This document shows, one piece after another, positions 1 to 8,172 of a DNA stretch of 64,000 nucleotides (positions are counted from its first letter, which is position 1; the number at the start of each line of letters is the position of its first letter). The DNA is from Neobacillus cucumis (GTDB lineage Bacteria; Bacillota; Bacilli; Bacillales_B; DSM-18226). The stretch covers positions 1 through 64,000 of the forward strand of contig NZ_JAEHGC010000021.1 of the NCBI RefSeq assembly GCF_016107705.1. Reading direction: 5' to 3'. Below the pieces are notes generated by a model, which saw only the letters and a list, made by a program, of their open reading frames with translations, was not told the origin of the DNA and made no database searches. A program made the translations under genes and the position numbers.

Positions 1-72
1 GTTCGCTCGACTTGCATGTATTAGGCACGCCGCCAGCGTTCGTCCTGAGCCAGGATCAAACTCTCCAAGAAA
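1..72 (-). rRNA. 16S ribosomal RNA, 5' end only
   Basis: The reverse strand reads the universally conserved bacterial 16S start (GAGAGTTTGATCCTGGCTCA, then the GACGAACGCTGGCGGCGTGC region and ACATGCAAGTCGAGCG). Only about the first 70 nt lie in the window and the gene runs off the left edge. The mature 5' end is set near 72 by comparison with the Bacillus start, about 12 nt ahead of the end of GGAGAG, so it is good to a few bases. It is the last unit of a transcript that begins with ten tRNAs. Confidence 0.97.
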
Positions 73-182
73 GTTGATTTAGCTCATTTGTTACGTTGGC
101 TTCATTTCAAAAAGAAATGAATATTATTGTTTGTTGACGTTTTTGTTTGTTTAGTTTTCAAAGAACAATCATAAAGGTAATT
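73..182 (-). other. pre-16S leader between tRNA-Gly and 16S rRNA
   Basis: This 110-nt spacer carries TTCTTTGAAAACTAAACAAA (minus strand), a motif typical of Bacillus pre-rRNA spacers, and a short hairpin (CATTTC/GAAATG, 103-119). It is probably the 5' half of the processing stalk that pairs with sequence beyond the 3' end of 16S. No clear second promoter was found in it. Confidence 0.6.
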
Positions 183-256
183 TGGAGCGGGTGATGGGAA
201 TCGAACCCACAACAACAGCTTGGAAGGCTGTGGTTTTACCACTAAACTACACCCGC
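183..256 (-). tRNA. tRNA-Gly (anticodon TCC)
   Basis: A 74-nt cloverleaf with anticodon loop CTTCCAA, a GGTTCGA T-loop and an encoded CCA end (TGG at 183-185 on the plus strand). It is the tRNA nearest the 16S gene in the cluster. Confidence 0.97.
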
Positions 257-270
257 ATATTATATTTTAC

Positions 271-347
271 TGGTCGGGAAGACAGGATTCGAACCTGCGA
301 CCCCTTGGTCCCAAACCAAGTGCTCTACCAAGCTGAGCTACTTCCCG
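271..347 (-). tRNA. tRNA-Pro (anticodon TGG)
   Basis: A 77-nt cloverleaf. The acceptor stem CGGGAAG pairs with CTTCCCG, the anticodon loop contains TGG, and CCA is encoded. Confidence 0.97.
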
Positions 348-353
348 TAATAA

Positions 354-430
354 TGGCGCGCCCGAAAGGAGTCGAACCCATAACCTTTTGATCCGTAGTC
401 AAACGCTCTATCCAATTGAGCTACGGGCGC
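354..430 (-). tRNA. tRNA-Arg (anticodon ACG)
   Basis: A 77-nt cloverleaf with acceptor GCGCCCG, anticodon loop CTACGGA and encoded CCA. A34 is expected to be deaminated to inosine so that CGU, CGC and CGA are read. The argS T-box leader at 33.6-33.9 kb appears to present a CGC specifier that would suit this tRNA. Confidence 0.97.
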
Positions 431-489
431 AATATTTTACAAGCAACTTTTATATCTTAACAAATCTATTTCGTCTTGTCAAGTTTTTT

Positions 490-575
<86 letters not shown>

Positions 576-637
576 GAATAAATTAGCGACAAAACTAATC
601 ATACCAAACTTACACGCTTATTTCAAGTGGTAATTAA

Positions 638-722
638 TGGTGCGGGTGAAGGGAGTCGAACCCCCACGCCTTGCGGCGCCAGATCCTAAGTCTGGTGCGT
701 CTGCCAATTCCGCCACACCCGC
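638..722 (-). tRNA. tRNA-Leu (anticodon TAG)
   Basis: An 85-nt class II tRNA. Its variable arm is GGCGCCGCAAGGCGT, the anticodon loop is CTTAGGA, and CCA is encoded. It is the second leucine isoacceptor in the cluster. Confidence 0.96.
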
Positions 723-732
723 ATATTTAAGA

Positions 733-807
733 TGGCTGGGCTAGCTGGATTCGAACCAACGAATGACGGAGTCAAAGTCCGTTGCCTTACCGCTTGGCTA
801 TAGCCCA
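733..807 (-). tRNA. tRNA-Gln (anticodon TTG)
   Basis: A 75-nt cloverleaf with acceptor TGGGCTA, whose U1-A72 pair is typical of Gln tRNAs, anticodon loop CTTTGAC and encoded CCA. Confidence 0.96.
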
Positions 808-833
808 TCAAAAACAATTGTAAAAATAAATAA

Positions 834-910
834 TGGCGGTCTGGACGGGACTCGAACCCGCGACCTCCTGCGTGACAGGCAGGCATTCTAACCAACTGAA
901 CTACCAGACC
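834..910 (-). tRNA. tRNA-Asp (anticodon GTC)
   Basis: A 77-nt cloverleaf with acceptor GGTCTGG, anticodon loop CTGTCAC and encoded CCA. Confidence 0.96.
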
Positions 911-961
911 ATTATCTTTTGAGAAACAGGAAATGAGCTATTGTTCATTTCCCATCCCTGA

Positions 962-1033
962 TGACCCCTACGGGATTCGAACCCGTGTTACCGCCGTGAA
1001 AGGGCGGTGTCTTAACCGCTTGACCAAGGGGCC
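962..1033 (-). tRNA. tRNA-Glu (anticodon TTC), 3' CCA not encoded
   Basis: A 72-nt cloverleaf with anticodon loop CTTTCAC. Acceptor GGCCCCT pairs with AGGGGTC through one G-U pair. The discriminator A is followed by TCA (positions 961-959), not CCA, so the tail must be added by the CCA-adding enzyme, unlike most tRNAs in this cluster. Confidence 0.95.
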
Positions 1034-1041
1034 TTTAACTA

Positions 1042-1129
1042 CGGAGAAGGAGGGATTTGAACCCTCGCGCCGGTTACCCGACCTACACCCTTAGCAGGGG
1101 CGCCTCTTCAGCCTCTTGAGTACTTCCCC
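1042..1129 (-). tRNA. tRNA-Ser (anticodon GCT), 3' CCA not encoded
   Basis: An 88-nt class II tRNA with a long variable arm (GTCGGGTAACCGGC) and anticodon loop CTGCTAA. The acceptor GGGGAAG/CTTCTCC includes a G-U pair. After the discriminator G the genome reads TAG, so CCA must be added after transcription. Confidence 0.95.
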
Positions 1130-1132
1130 ATA

Positions 1133-1207
1133 TGGCTCCGCAGGTAGGACTCGAACCTACGACCGATCGGTTAACAGCCGATAGCTCTACCACTGAGCTA
1201 CTGCGGA
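1133..1207 (-). tRNA. tRNA-Asn (anticodon GTT)
   Basis: A 75-nt cloverleaf with acceptor TCCGCAG, anticodon loop CTGTTAA and encoded CCA. It is the first gene of the transcript, about 35 nt downstream of the promoter at 1250-1278. Confidence 0.97.
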
Positions 1208-1249
1208 ATAATAAGATTTAATAAGGCAATTACCTTATCGACTCTTCAT

Positions 1250-1278
1250 ATTATAATGACGTTAGGATTCAAAGTCAA
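1250..1278 (-). promoter_or_regulatory. sigma-A promoter of the tRNA-rRNA operon
   Basis: The minus strand reads TTGACT (1278-1273), a 17-nt spacer and TATAAT (1255-1250). This near-consensus stable-RNA promoter sits just ahead of tRNA-Asn. No other convincing promoter separates the tRNAs, so the ten tRNAs and the 16S gene are probably one transcript. Confidence 0.85.
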
Positions 1279-1316
1279 TATCATTTTTCAAGAAAATCAT
1301 TTTCCATTTTCTTGCA

Positions 1317-1790
1317 TTATTCTTTGATTACCTCTTTAATTTTCTTTAGCCTCCCTCGGCATTTCCCGCAAACATACCGGCTTGTATCGATACTTCTCTT
1401 TCTTTGATAACGGAGGCGGCAGTTTGTGCACTCGTATAGGAGTATTTTTTTAAAGGTTCTCTTTGGAGCTTTCTCCTTTAGCGGTGTACAAAATCGGGGT
1501 GCCCCAACTTTCTTTAGTAACCATTTAAAATCAAGGTCACGATGCTGATACCCTTTTCCTTCAAGATGGAGATGATAATGACAAAGCTCATGCTTAATAA
1601 TCCCTATTAATTCATTCTCTCCAAATTGCTCTAAATACTTTTTATTAATTTCAATATTATGTGTACCTAACAGGTATCTTCCGCCTGTAGACCGTAATCT
1701 AGAATTAAACTTGGCTTGGTGTAGAAAGGGTTTTCCAAACGCTTCAATGGATATCCTTTCAACCAGCCTTTGAAGCTCTGGTGCCTCCAT
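1317..1790 (-). CDS. SprT-like zinc metalloprotease-fold protein (YdcK)
   Basis: A 157-aa SprT family protein. HELCH at about residues 67-71 is the zincin HExxH motif. The C-terminal third carries two CxxC pairs (CTNC and CGKC) forming a zinc ribbon. B. subtilis YdcK occupies the same place beside tex and the tRNA cluster. The start is the ATG at 1790, which has GGGGAGAAAA just upstream; an in-frame start 21 nt earlier lacks a ribosome site. The substrate is unknown; eukaryotic SPRTN relatives cleave DNA-protein crosslinks, but that role is not shown for the bacterial family. Confidence 0.9.
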   Translation of the reverse strand: MEAPELQRLVERISIEAFGKPFLHQAKFNSRLRSTGGRYLLGTHNIEINKKYLEQFGENELIGIIKHELCHYHLHLEGKGYQHRDLDFKWLLKKVGAPRFCTPLKEKAPKRTFKKILLYECTNCRLRYQRKRSIDTSRYVCGKCRGRLKKIKEVIKE

Positions 1791-1947
1791 TTTTCTCCCC
1801 ACACTTTCCACTTCACTGTTTTCTTCTTCAAAATACTTTCAATACGGTACAAAATAACAAATACCTTTATATTTCTAGTGAACATGACAACCCATTATAG
1901 CATATATTGTATTTACCTTTAATGATTTACTTTCAGGAGGTTTTACT

Positions 1948-2061
1948 ATGCCGACTTGGTTTCAAAACCAAATGAAAAGAGCCTTTTTTGAAAAGAACCG
2001 TTATCAAATCAAGCTTTTAAACCAATGCTGGTTTTTTTACAGAAAAAAACACTGCCCTTAA
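1948..2061 (+). CDS. cmpA: Cortex morphogenetic protein CmpA (37 aa)
   Basis: A 37-aa ORF starting MPTWFQNQMKRAFFEKNRYQ and ending WFFYRKKHCP. It matches the B. subtilis CmpA pattern, a small basic and aromatic protein ending in a YRKKHC-type tail, and sits beside the SprT gene. A strong AGGAGG (1935-1940) lies 7 nt before the ATG. In B. subtilis CmpA is made in the mother cell and delivers defective SpoIVA to ClpXP as a quality check on spore envelope assembly. CATATATT at 1901-1908 resembles a sigma-E -10, but no clear -35 was found. It is easily missed because of its length. Confidence 0.88.
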   Translation: MPTWFQNQMKRAFFEKNRYQIKLLNQCWFFYRKKHCP

Positions 2062-2073
2062 AAGCAGTGTTTT
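2045..2073. terminator. Bidirectional terminator between cmpA and tex
   Basis: AAAACACTGC and GCAGTGTTTT form a 10-bp stem around a 9-nt loop. The first arm overlaps the last codons of cmpA. A-rich sequence on one side and TTTTCCTTT on the other let it serve the two convergent genes. Confidence 0.8.
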
Positions 2074-2087
2074 CCTTTACAGCTTGT

Positions 2088-4268
2088 TTATTGCTTTGCG
2101 GGAGGCAGCATCGTTAATGCTACACGTCCCTTGTTCATATCAACTGAATCTACCCAAACCGTCACAACATCCCCGACAGATACAATATCTAACGGGTGCT
2201 TAACAAATCGATTGCTAAGCTTTGATATATGGACTAATCCATCCTGTTTTACGCCGATGTCAACAAAGGCACCAAAATCAACCACGTTACGAACTGTACC
2301 TTGAAGTTCCATCCCTGGTTTCAGATCCTCTAATTTTAAAACATCCTTTTTTAATAGGGGACGGGGTAAGTCGTCACGCGGGTCTCTTTCCGGTCTTACT
2401 AAAGCGTCAATGATATCCTTTAAGGTTAATTCTCCTATCGCTAACTCTTCTGAAACAGCTTTTAGGCCCAATCCGTTAAGAGCTTCCTTTAACTCGTCTG
2501 TACCTAAATCCTTTGTTGAAAATCCAAGGGTGGATAATAACTTTTTCACTTCATCATAGTTTTCCGGATGAATTCCCGTACGATCCAGAGGCTCTTTTCC
2601 GTCAATTACCCGTAGGAACCCTATTGCTTGTTCATATGTTTTTGCTCCAAGCCGTGGTACCTTCTTTAATTGAACTCTGCTTGTAAATTTCCCTTCCTCT
2701 TCCCGCTTTTTCACAATATTGTTAGCCGCCGTTTTGGTTAAACCCGCGACATTTTGCAAAAGGGACGATGATGCAGTATTCACATTGACCCCTACACGGT
2801 TAACTGCAGTCTCCACCACGAAATTTAGCGATTCTGATAATCGTTTTTGGGAAACATCATGCTGGTATTGACCTACTCCTACGGATTTAGGGTCAATCTT
2901 CACCAACTCAGCAAGCGGGTCCTGTAAGCGGCGGGCAATCGATACAGCACTTCTCTCTTCTACTTGGAAATTTGGAAACTCTTCTCTTGCTAAATCAGAT
3001 GCGGAGTAAACACTAGCTCCCGCTTCATTGACAATTAAATAAAAAATTTCTTCATCCATCTCCTTTAAGATATCCGCCACGAACTGCTCTGTTTCTCTTG
3101 ATGCCGTTCCGTTTCCAATGGCAGCCATTTCTACCTTATATTCCCTTAGAATTTGAATGAACTTTTCTTTTGCTTCTTTTGTTTTTGAAACCGGTGGATG
3201 CGGATAGATGACATCAATCTTTAGAACCTTTCCCGTTTCATCTACAACAGCAAGTTTACAGCCTGTTCGATATGCCGGATCGACTCCGATTACGACTTTT
3301 CCTTTAAGCGGCGGCTGCAAAAGCAAATTCCGAAGATTTTCAGAAAAAATATGTATCGCCTGCTCCTCTGCTTTTTCAGTTAGTTCACTTCGAATTTCCC
3401 TTTCAATAGAGGGCTGGATTAATCTTTTATAACTATCTTCGATCGCCTCAACTACACTTGGCGCCGCAGGTGAATGCTGATTACGAATCCACTTTTTTGA
3501 AAGATAATTCAAGATTAGATCTGTATTCATTTTGATTGAAACTCGTAAAATATCTTCCTTTTCGCCGCGATTAAGAGCTAGAATCCGGTGGGGTACAATT
3601 TTGCTTACAGGCTCTTCATATTCATAATACATTTCATAAACTTTCTTTTCGTCCTTTTCCTCTTCCTTAACGGCAGATGAGACTGTACCAGATTTAAAGG
3701 TTTCGTTCCGAATCCATTTTCGCCCTTCAGCATCATCACTTACCCATTCCGCAATGATATCTTTAGCTCCTGCAATGGCATCCTCAACAGAAAGGACTTC
3801 TTTTTCTTCAGATAAGAACTCCTGTGCCTTACCTTCCACATTTTCTTTTGTGAAGGTCATGAGCCACTCCGCAAAAGGTTCCAATCCTTTTTCTTTTGCA
3901 ACGGTTGCTTTTGTTCGGCGTTTTTGTTTATAAGGCCGATATAAATCTTCGACCTCCTGAAGCTTTTCAGCACGGGTGATGCTCTTGTTCAATTCTTCAG
4001 TTAGTTTTCCTTGTTCAGCAATGATCCTCAGAACCTCTTCTTTACGTTGTTCGAGGTTTTGAATATACTGCCAGCGTTCTAAAATATTGCGAATCTGCAC
4101 TTCATCAAGCGCTCCAGTCATTTCCTTACGGTAACGGGCAATAAATGGTACGGTATTGCCTTCGTTTAGTAACGAAATCACACTTTTAACTTGCTTGGCG
4201 GAAATTGCTTGCTCGGATGCAATCTTACCAAACAACAACTGCTCATCTTTTACGACTGTATCATTCAC
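2088..4268 (-). CDS. tex: Tex family RNA-binding transcription accessory protein (YdcI)
   Basis: A 726-aa full-length Tex protein. The N-terminal helical region is followed by the YqgF-like RNase H fold (around GVDPAYRTGCKLAVVD), a helix-hairpin-helix region (SLLQNVAGLTKTAANNIVKKR) and a C-terminal S1 domain (GMELQGTVRNVVDFGAFVDI, about residues 645-720). Tex acts in nucleic-acid binding and transcript handling; its exact task in Bacillus is not settled. Translation starts at a GTG at 4268 with TGGAGGATT upstream. In B. subtilis the sigB operon lies between this gene and ndoA; here only 185 bp do. Confidence 0.95.
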   Translation of the reverse strand: MNDTVVKDEQLLFGKIASEQAISAKQVKSVISLLNEGNTVPFIARYRKEMTGALDEVQIRNILERWQYIQNLEQRKEEVLRIIAEQGKLTEELNKSITRAEKLQEVEDLYRPYKQKRRTKATVAKEKGLEPFAEWLMTFTKENVEGKAQEFLSEEKEVLSVEDAIAGAKDIIAEWVSDDAEGRKWIRNETFKSGTVSSAVKEEEKDEKKVYEMYYEYEEPVSKIVPHRILALNRGEKEDILRVSIKMNTDLILNYLSKKWIRNQHSPAAPSVVEAIEDSYKRLIQPSIEREIRSELTEKAEEQAIHIFSENLRNLLLQPPLKGKVVIGVDPAYRTGCKLAVVDETGKVLKIDVIYPHPPVSKTKEAKEKFIQILREYKVEMAAIGNGTASRETEQFVADILKEMDEEIFYLIVNEAGASVYSASDLAREEFPNFQVEERSAVSIARRLQDPLAELVKIDPKSVGVGQYQHDVSQKRLSESLNFVVETAVNRVGVNVNTASSSLLQNVAGLTKTAANNIVKKREEEGKFTSRVQLKKVPRLGAKTYEQAIGFLRVIDGKEPLDRTGIHPENYDEVKKLLSTLGFSTKDLGTDELKEALNGLGLKAVSEELAIGELTLKDIIDALVRPERDPRDDLPRPLLKKDVLKLEDLKPGMELQGTVRNVVDFGAFVDIGVKQDGLVHISKLSNRFVKHPLDIVSVGDVVTVWVDSVDMNKGRVALTMLPPAKQ

Positions 4269-4360
4269 TTAAACAATCCTCCACTTCATCATTTCCATTT
4301 TATTGTATCAAATAAAACTGAGCGATTCACCAACCATGGTTTTGCTTTTTTAGCAACAAA

Positions 4361-4384
4361 AAAGCAAGCCGGCGGGCTTGCTTT
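4361..4384 (-). terminator. Second hairpin terminator downstream of ndoA
   Basis: AAAGCAAGCC pairs with GGCTTGCTTT (10 bp, 4-nt loop). On the minus strand a TTTTTTGTT run follows. It lies in series with the hairpin at 4421-4448, so the ndoA transcript appears to be stopped twice ahead of tex. Confidence 0.65.
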
Positions 4385-4420
4385 CAGCAGAAAAACACAG
4401 TAGAAGAGTAGAATATGTAT

Positions 4421-4448
4421 AAAAAAACGCCCTTTCAAAAAGAGCGTG
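4421..4448 (-). terminator. Terminator of the ndoAI-ndoA transcript
   Basis: On the minus strand ACGCTCTTT pairs with AAAGGGCGT (one G-U pair), followed directly by a seven-T run. It sits 6 bp beyond the ndoA stop codon. Confidence 0.8.
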
Positions 4449-4453
4449 CTTAG

Positions 4454-4804
4454 CTAAAATTCGATGAGACCGATGCTTACACGCAAGGCATCATCCACTT
4501 TTTCCATCATTTCGTCATCGAGATGGGTAATTTTATCGGTTAACCGCTGCTTATCTATTGTACGAATTTGTTCTAAAAGAATGACTGAGTCTCGTTCAAA
4601 ACCGTAGCGCTTCGCGTCTATTTCAACATGAGTCGGAAGCTTCGCTTTTTGAATTTGAGCTGTAATCGCTGCAACAATAACGGTGGGACTAAACCGATTC
4701 CCGATGTCGTTTTGGATGACAAGTACAGGACGGACGCCGCCTTGTTCAGAACCAACAACTGGGGATAGGTCCGCGAAATATACGTCACCACGCTTGACAA
4801 TCAA
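4454..4804 (-). CDS. ndoA: EndoA (MazF-type) mRNA interferase toxin
   Basis: A 116-aa protein nearly identical to B. subtilis EndoA/YdcE (starts [20 protein letters not shown], with the [14 protein letters not shown] core of the PemK/MazF fold). The enzyme is a ribosome-independent endoribonuclease, cutting UACAU in B. subtilis. Translation begins at a TTG with GGAGGATAATCCC upstream. It lies 4 bp downstream of its antitoxin gene in the usual antitoxin-first order. Confidence 0.96.
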   Translation of the reverse strand: MIVKRGDVYFADLSPVVGSEQGGVRPVLVIQNDIGNRFSPTVIVAAITAQIQKAKLPTHVEIDAKRYGFERDSVILLEQIRTIDKQRLTDKITHLDDEMMEKVDDALRVSIGLIEF

Positions 4805-4808
4805 GGGA

Positions 4809-5090
4809 TTATCCTCCGCTTACAAGACGTTCTACTGTGTGTTCTGCCTCGTATTCTGCTTGAAATGCTTCAGATGCAATCCTTAAATTAATCTTAGCCA
4901 TTTCCATATATCCACGTCTCATGGATTCGCGAATTTGTCTTTTTTTACGTTCGCGTAAATACATTTTTGTTGCTTGATAAATAAATTCGCTGCGATTCAC
5001 ATTTTCTAGCTTTACAAAACCATCTAACTCGGTTAAAAGATGTTGCGGTAATTTCACTAAGATCTCCGTAGTTGCGCCGGATTCAGACAC
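4809..5090 (-). CDS. ndoAI: EndoAI antitoxin (ribbon-helix-helix)
   Basis: A 93-aa antitoxin with an N-terminal ribbon-helix-helix ([19 protein letters not shown], then NRSEFIYQA) for DNA binding and a basic helical C-terminal half that binds EndoA. The GTG at 5090 gives 93 aa, the B. subtilis EndoAI length, and has GGAGG 9 nt away; the ATG 6 nt upstream is only 3 nt from that Shine-Dalgarno sequence. It is cotranscribed with ndoA. Confidence 0.93.
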   Translation of the reverse strand: MSESGATTEILVKLPQHLLTELDGFVKLENVNRSEFIYQATKMYLRERKKRQIRESMRRGYMEMAKINLRIASEAFQAEYEAEHTVERLVSGG

Positions 5091-5177
5091 AAACATACAC
5101 CTCCACCATCACTACACACCAATTTTTCTCTGTACCATATTTTATAATAACACTAATCAACCTAAATGCATAGACTA

Positions 5178-5205
5178 ATTATAATACTATTGTATTATAA
5201 GCCAA
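5178..5205 (-). promoter_or_regulatory. Candidate promoter of ndoAI-ndoA
   Basis: The minus strand reads TTGGCT (5205-5200), a 16-nt spacer and TATAAT (5183-5178), about 88 bp ahead of the ndoAI start. The surrounding 190 bp have no other gene-like content. The very AT-rich setting leaves alternatives open. Confidence 0.5.
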
Positions 5206-5281
5206 TAAAAGATGCTTTTATGCACAAAAAGTCCGCAATAATATAAATATGTTTAAATTTAATAAATACGCCTTCATTTTT

Positions 5282-6439
5282 CTAAAGAAGATAGTTTTTT
5301 ATTTCGGTTGCTTTTCCGCCTTTTTTATAAAGACGAGGGACTCGATTCGTTATAATACAGGGAACCTCGTAATTGATGGTCTCCAATTTTTTTGCAATTT
5401 CATTGATGGATATAAACTGATTGTTATCTTTCCCAATTAAGGTTACATTCGTACCAACAGGTACCTCATGCGGAAGCCGCACCATGAATTGGTCCATACA
5501 GATTCTGCCGACAATTGGCACACGTATTCCATTGATTAATACTTCCTGACCCTGCAATTTTCGAATCCACCCATCTGCATAGCCAACTGGGACGGTCCCA
5601 ATCCATTCATCCCCGCTTGCCTCATACGTAGCACCGTAACTTATTTTATCACCTTTATACAGTTGTTTTACATGGACAAGCTTTGAGTGCAGCGAAAAGG
5701 CTTCATTCAAAGAAAATGGAATTTCAGATTCCATCTCAAGGGATGGTGTCAATCCGTACATAGCAATCCCCAGGCGGACGGCATTATAAATGCCGCTTTG
5801 AAATCTCAGCGTTGCGGCGCTATTACTGCAATGAACATACTTTGGACGTACCTTCAGCACACTTATTAACTCTTGGAATAACTCGAATTGCTGATTGAAA
5901 TAATTTTGATTCAGTTCATCTGCTGTAGCGAAATGAGTATAGATTCCTTCAAGGTGAAAACGCTGATCAAGGGATACCAGTTGCTCAAAATCTTCAAGTT
6001 CTTCTTTACCGCGAATACCAAGTCTGCCCATTCCAGTATCCAACTTTATATGAACAGACACCCTGCTATCTATTTTTAAATGTTTTTGAGCCTCCAGCAG
6101 CCAATCCTTTTGAAAAACGGTAAGGGTTATTTGATTATCTGCAGCCATTTGTACGTCTTCGGCACGACTGGCACCTAATACAAGAATAGGTGCTGTAATT
6201 CCTTTTTTTCTCAAAGCAAGGGCTTCGTCCATAAAGGCTACAGCCAAATGCGTTGCACCCGCATCAAGCGCTTCTCTTGCCACTTGTACATCCCCGTGTC
6301 CATAGGCATTTGCTTTTACAACTGCCATGATTTCCACTTCATTGGGCAGAAGCTTTTTAACGGACGATACATTCGCATGAATACAATCCAAGTCTACTTC
6401 CGCCCATGTGTCTCGATAGAAAAAGCTGTGCTCTTCCAT
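5282..6439 (-). CDS. alr: Alanine racemase
   Basis: A 385-aa PLP enzyme interconverting L- and D-alanine for peptidoglycan. The PLP lysine lies in [10 protein letters not shown] (Lys42), and the second catalytic base is probably the Tyr in KISYGATY. The C-terminal beta domain carries [22 protein letters not shown] precedes the ATG. The order alr-ndoAI-ndoA is conserved in Bacillus. Ddl and MurF, which use its product, are encoded at 20-22.6 kb. Confidence 0.96.
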   Translation of the reverse strand: MEEHSFFYRDTWAEVDLDCIHANVSSVKKLLPNEVEIMAVVKANAYGHGDVQVAREALDAGATHLAVAFMDEALALRKKGITAPILVLGASRAEDVQMAADNQITLTVFQKDWLLEAQKHLKIDSRVSVHIKLDTGMGRLGIRGKEELEDFEQLVSLDQRFHLEGIYTHFATADELNQNYFNQQFELFQELISVLKVRPKYVHCSNSAATLRFQSGIYNAVRLGIAMYGLTPSLEMESEIPFSLNEAFSLHSKLVHVKQLYKGDKISYGATYEASGDEWIGTVPVGYADGWIRKLQGQEVLINGIRVPIVGRICMDQFMVRLPHEVPVGTNVTLIGKDNNQFISINEIAKKLETINYEVPCIITNRVPRLYKKGGKATEIKNYLL

Positions 6440-6551
6440 TTTTTCACTTCCTAAGAACGTTAATTAAACTCCAATAATATTTTATCATAAAACAATTTAA
6501 TTGCTCCAAATCAAAAAGAAAACAGGCTTTAAAAAGCCTGCTTAAAATATC

Positions 6552-7565
6552 CTATTTAACAGCATCACCCTGTACGGATTGTGCTACTTCAATCATTTCA
6601 TCTCTTGAAAGATTTTTCGAAGCAATCATGTAATCTACCCCGTCTTGCGTCCAAGAAATAGAGTGATCCGATACAGCACCAATGGTTGTTCCCAAATCTA
6701 CCAAATCCCCTTCCACATACGTCGGTGAAGTGGAGGCATCTTTCACTGTTACTTTTTCCTGTACAAGTGTATAGGATTTTTTGCCGTCATAGGTTAAAAC
6801 AACTCGTTTGCCGTCTTCAATGCTTACTTCATCTTCCTTAATTAACTTCGTACCAGAAATTTTGGCTGTTGGATATTTAACCGTAAAGGCAGCATCTTTT
6901 GGTTCCGCCATTGCAGGCATTCCGATTTGTGCCCTTGTCATATTCTTTTTCAATTTAAAATCGTCTTTATCAAAGCTTGCATTAAACTTCACTTTTTCAA
7001 ATTCAACTGTTACAAGCGGATTTCGGTCAGGATCCATTACTTTAACCACTGCCGGTGATAAATCCTTCTTATTTAGTTTAATTTCTTGGAATGGGAGCAT
7101 GCTATTATTTTGATAGCGTGTTTTCGTTTCAAATACATAGTAGTCCTTGGTTGAGGAGAATTTTGCCTCTTTATCCATCATAATATCTTTAATTAATGAT
7201 TCATATAGATAAGCCTGGCTGCTGTTTTGCGGCCAATCGCTCTGGAATTTAAAGCTCTTATTTAAGGCAGGAGTTAGAACGAATACCCCTTCGTCATTCC
7301 TTAAAATCATCTGACTTTGGTCTTTTTCGGCATTTTTTAGATTTACTCGATAAAACTTCTTGTCCTTTTGCCAGATTTCAACATTATACACTTGAGAATC
7401 CGTGCCCATTTTTAGGGTCATTTTTGCATTTACTTTATAACCCGATAAATCATCAAGTTTACCACTTAACTCTTTTACTACATCACCCTGAGACTTCGAC
7501 CCACAAGCTGCCAGCAAAAAGATGACCATTAGTCCCGTGATCAGCAGCATCAACTTTTTCCTCAT
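6552..7565 (-). CDS. YdcC-like outer-leaflet lipoprotein of the LolA-like fold
   Basis: A 337-aa secreted lipoprotein. Its signal peptide MRKKLMLLITGLMVIFLLAA ends in the lipobox LLAAC, so Cys is the lipid anchor. The rest fits the DUF4367/LolA-like YdcC family, whose GerS relatives act in spore germination. The ATG at 7565 is preferred because AGAAGGGG lies 7 nt upstream; an in-frame ATG 24 nt earlier has no such site. It sits between alr and acpS as in B. subtilis. The function of the Bacillus protein is not established. Confidence 0.85.
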   Translation of the reverse strand: MRKKLMLLITGLMVIFLLAACGSKSQGDVVKELSGKLDDLSGYKVNAKMTLKMGTDSQVYNVEIWQKDKKFYRVNLKNAEKDQSQMILRNDEGVFVLTPALNKSFKFQSDWPQNSSQAYLYESLIKDIMMDKEAKFSSTKDYYVFETKTRYQNNSMLPFQEIKLNKKDLSPAVVKVMDPDRNPLVTVEFEKVKFNASFDKDDFKLKKNMTRAQIGMPAMAEPKDAAFTVKYPTAKISGTKLIKEDEVSIEDGKRVVLTYDGKKSYTLVQEKVTVKDASTSPTYVEGDLVDLGTTIGAVSDHSISWTQDGVDYMIASKNLSRDEMIEVAQSVQGDAVK

Positions 7566-7730
7566 TCCTTCAACCCCTTCTTGTCTCATTTCATATGATT
7601 ATGGAGAAGAGAAAGGCAGGGGCCAGAATAATCGCTTATCAAAATGACCATAGCTGACCTTGTCTCTCCTAATTCTCTATGAATATATGAGACAACCTTT
7701 AGGAATATGCTAATGAGGAAGGTCAAGCAG

Positions 7731-8093
7731 TTATTTTTTTATCACTTCATTCTCAATAATCACTTGGGCCACAACATATTCTTTGCTATGAGAAATAGAT
7801 AAATGGCCTTTGATTTCCGGCTTTACAAAATAGGGCTTTCCTAGAGAATCCGAATCAATCTCAATATCCAAAAAGGACAGCTCTTTTCCAATCCCTGTAC
7901 CGGCAGCTTTCGAAAAGGCCTCTTTTGCTGCAAATCTTCCAGCTAAAAATTCAACCTGCCTCCGCTCTGAAAGCACCTCGAATTTTTGTTTCTCCTGGTC
8001 AGTTAAAATTCGGTCAATCAATTTTCGTTGTCTATGTAATAAATCCTGAACCCTTGACAATTCAATAATATCAATCCCAATCCCTTTAATCAT
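7731..8093 (-). CDS. acpS: Holo-[acyl-carrier-protein] synthase
   Basis: A 120-aa trimeric phosphopantetheinyl transferase that loads 4'-phosphopantetheine onto apo-[15 protein letters not shown] holds the Mg-binding Asp8 and [10 protein letters not shown] the second acidic ligand. Length and sequence are typical. AGGA lies 9 nt before the ATG. It is divergent from the rhomboid gene, sharing an 80-bp promoter region. Confidence 0.96.
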   Translation of the reverse strand: MIKGIGIDIIELSRVQDLLHRQRKLIDRILTDQEKQKFEVLSERRQVEFLAGRFAAKEAFSKAAGTGIGKELSFLDIEIDSDSLGKPYFVKPEIKGHLSISHSKEYVVAQVIIENEVIKK

Positions 8094-8172
8094 GCTTCAT
8101 CTTCCTTCTATTTGGTTTATAATCAGCATAAATAATAATGTACAAGTCGCAAAAGCTCCAGGAGGTACATAT

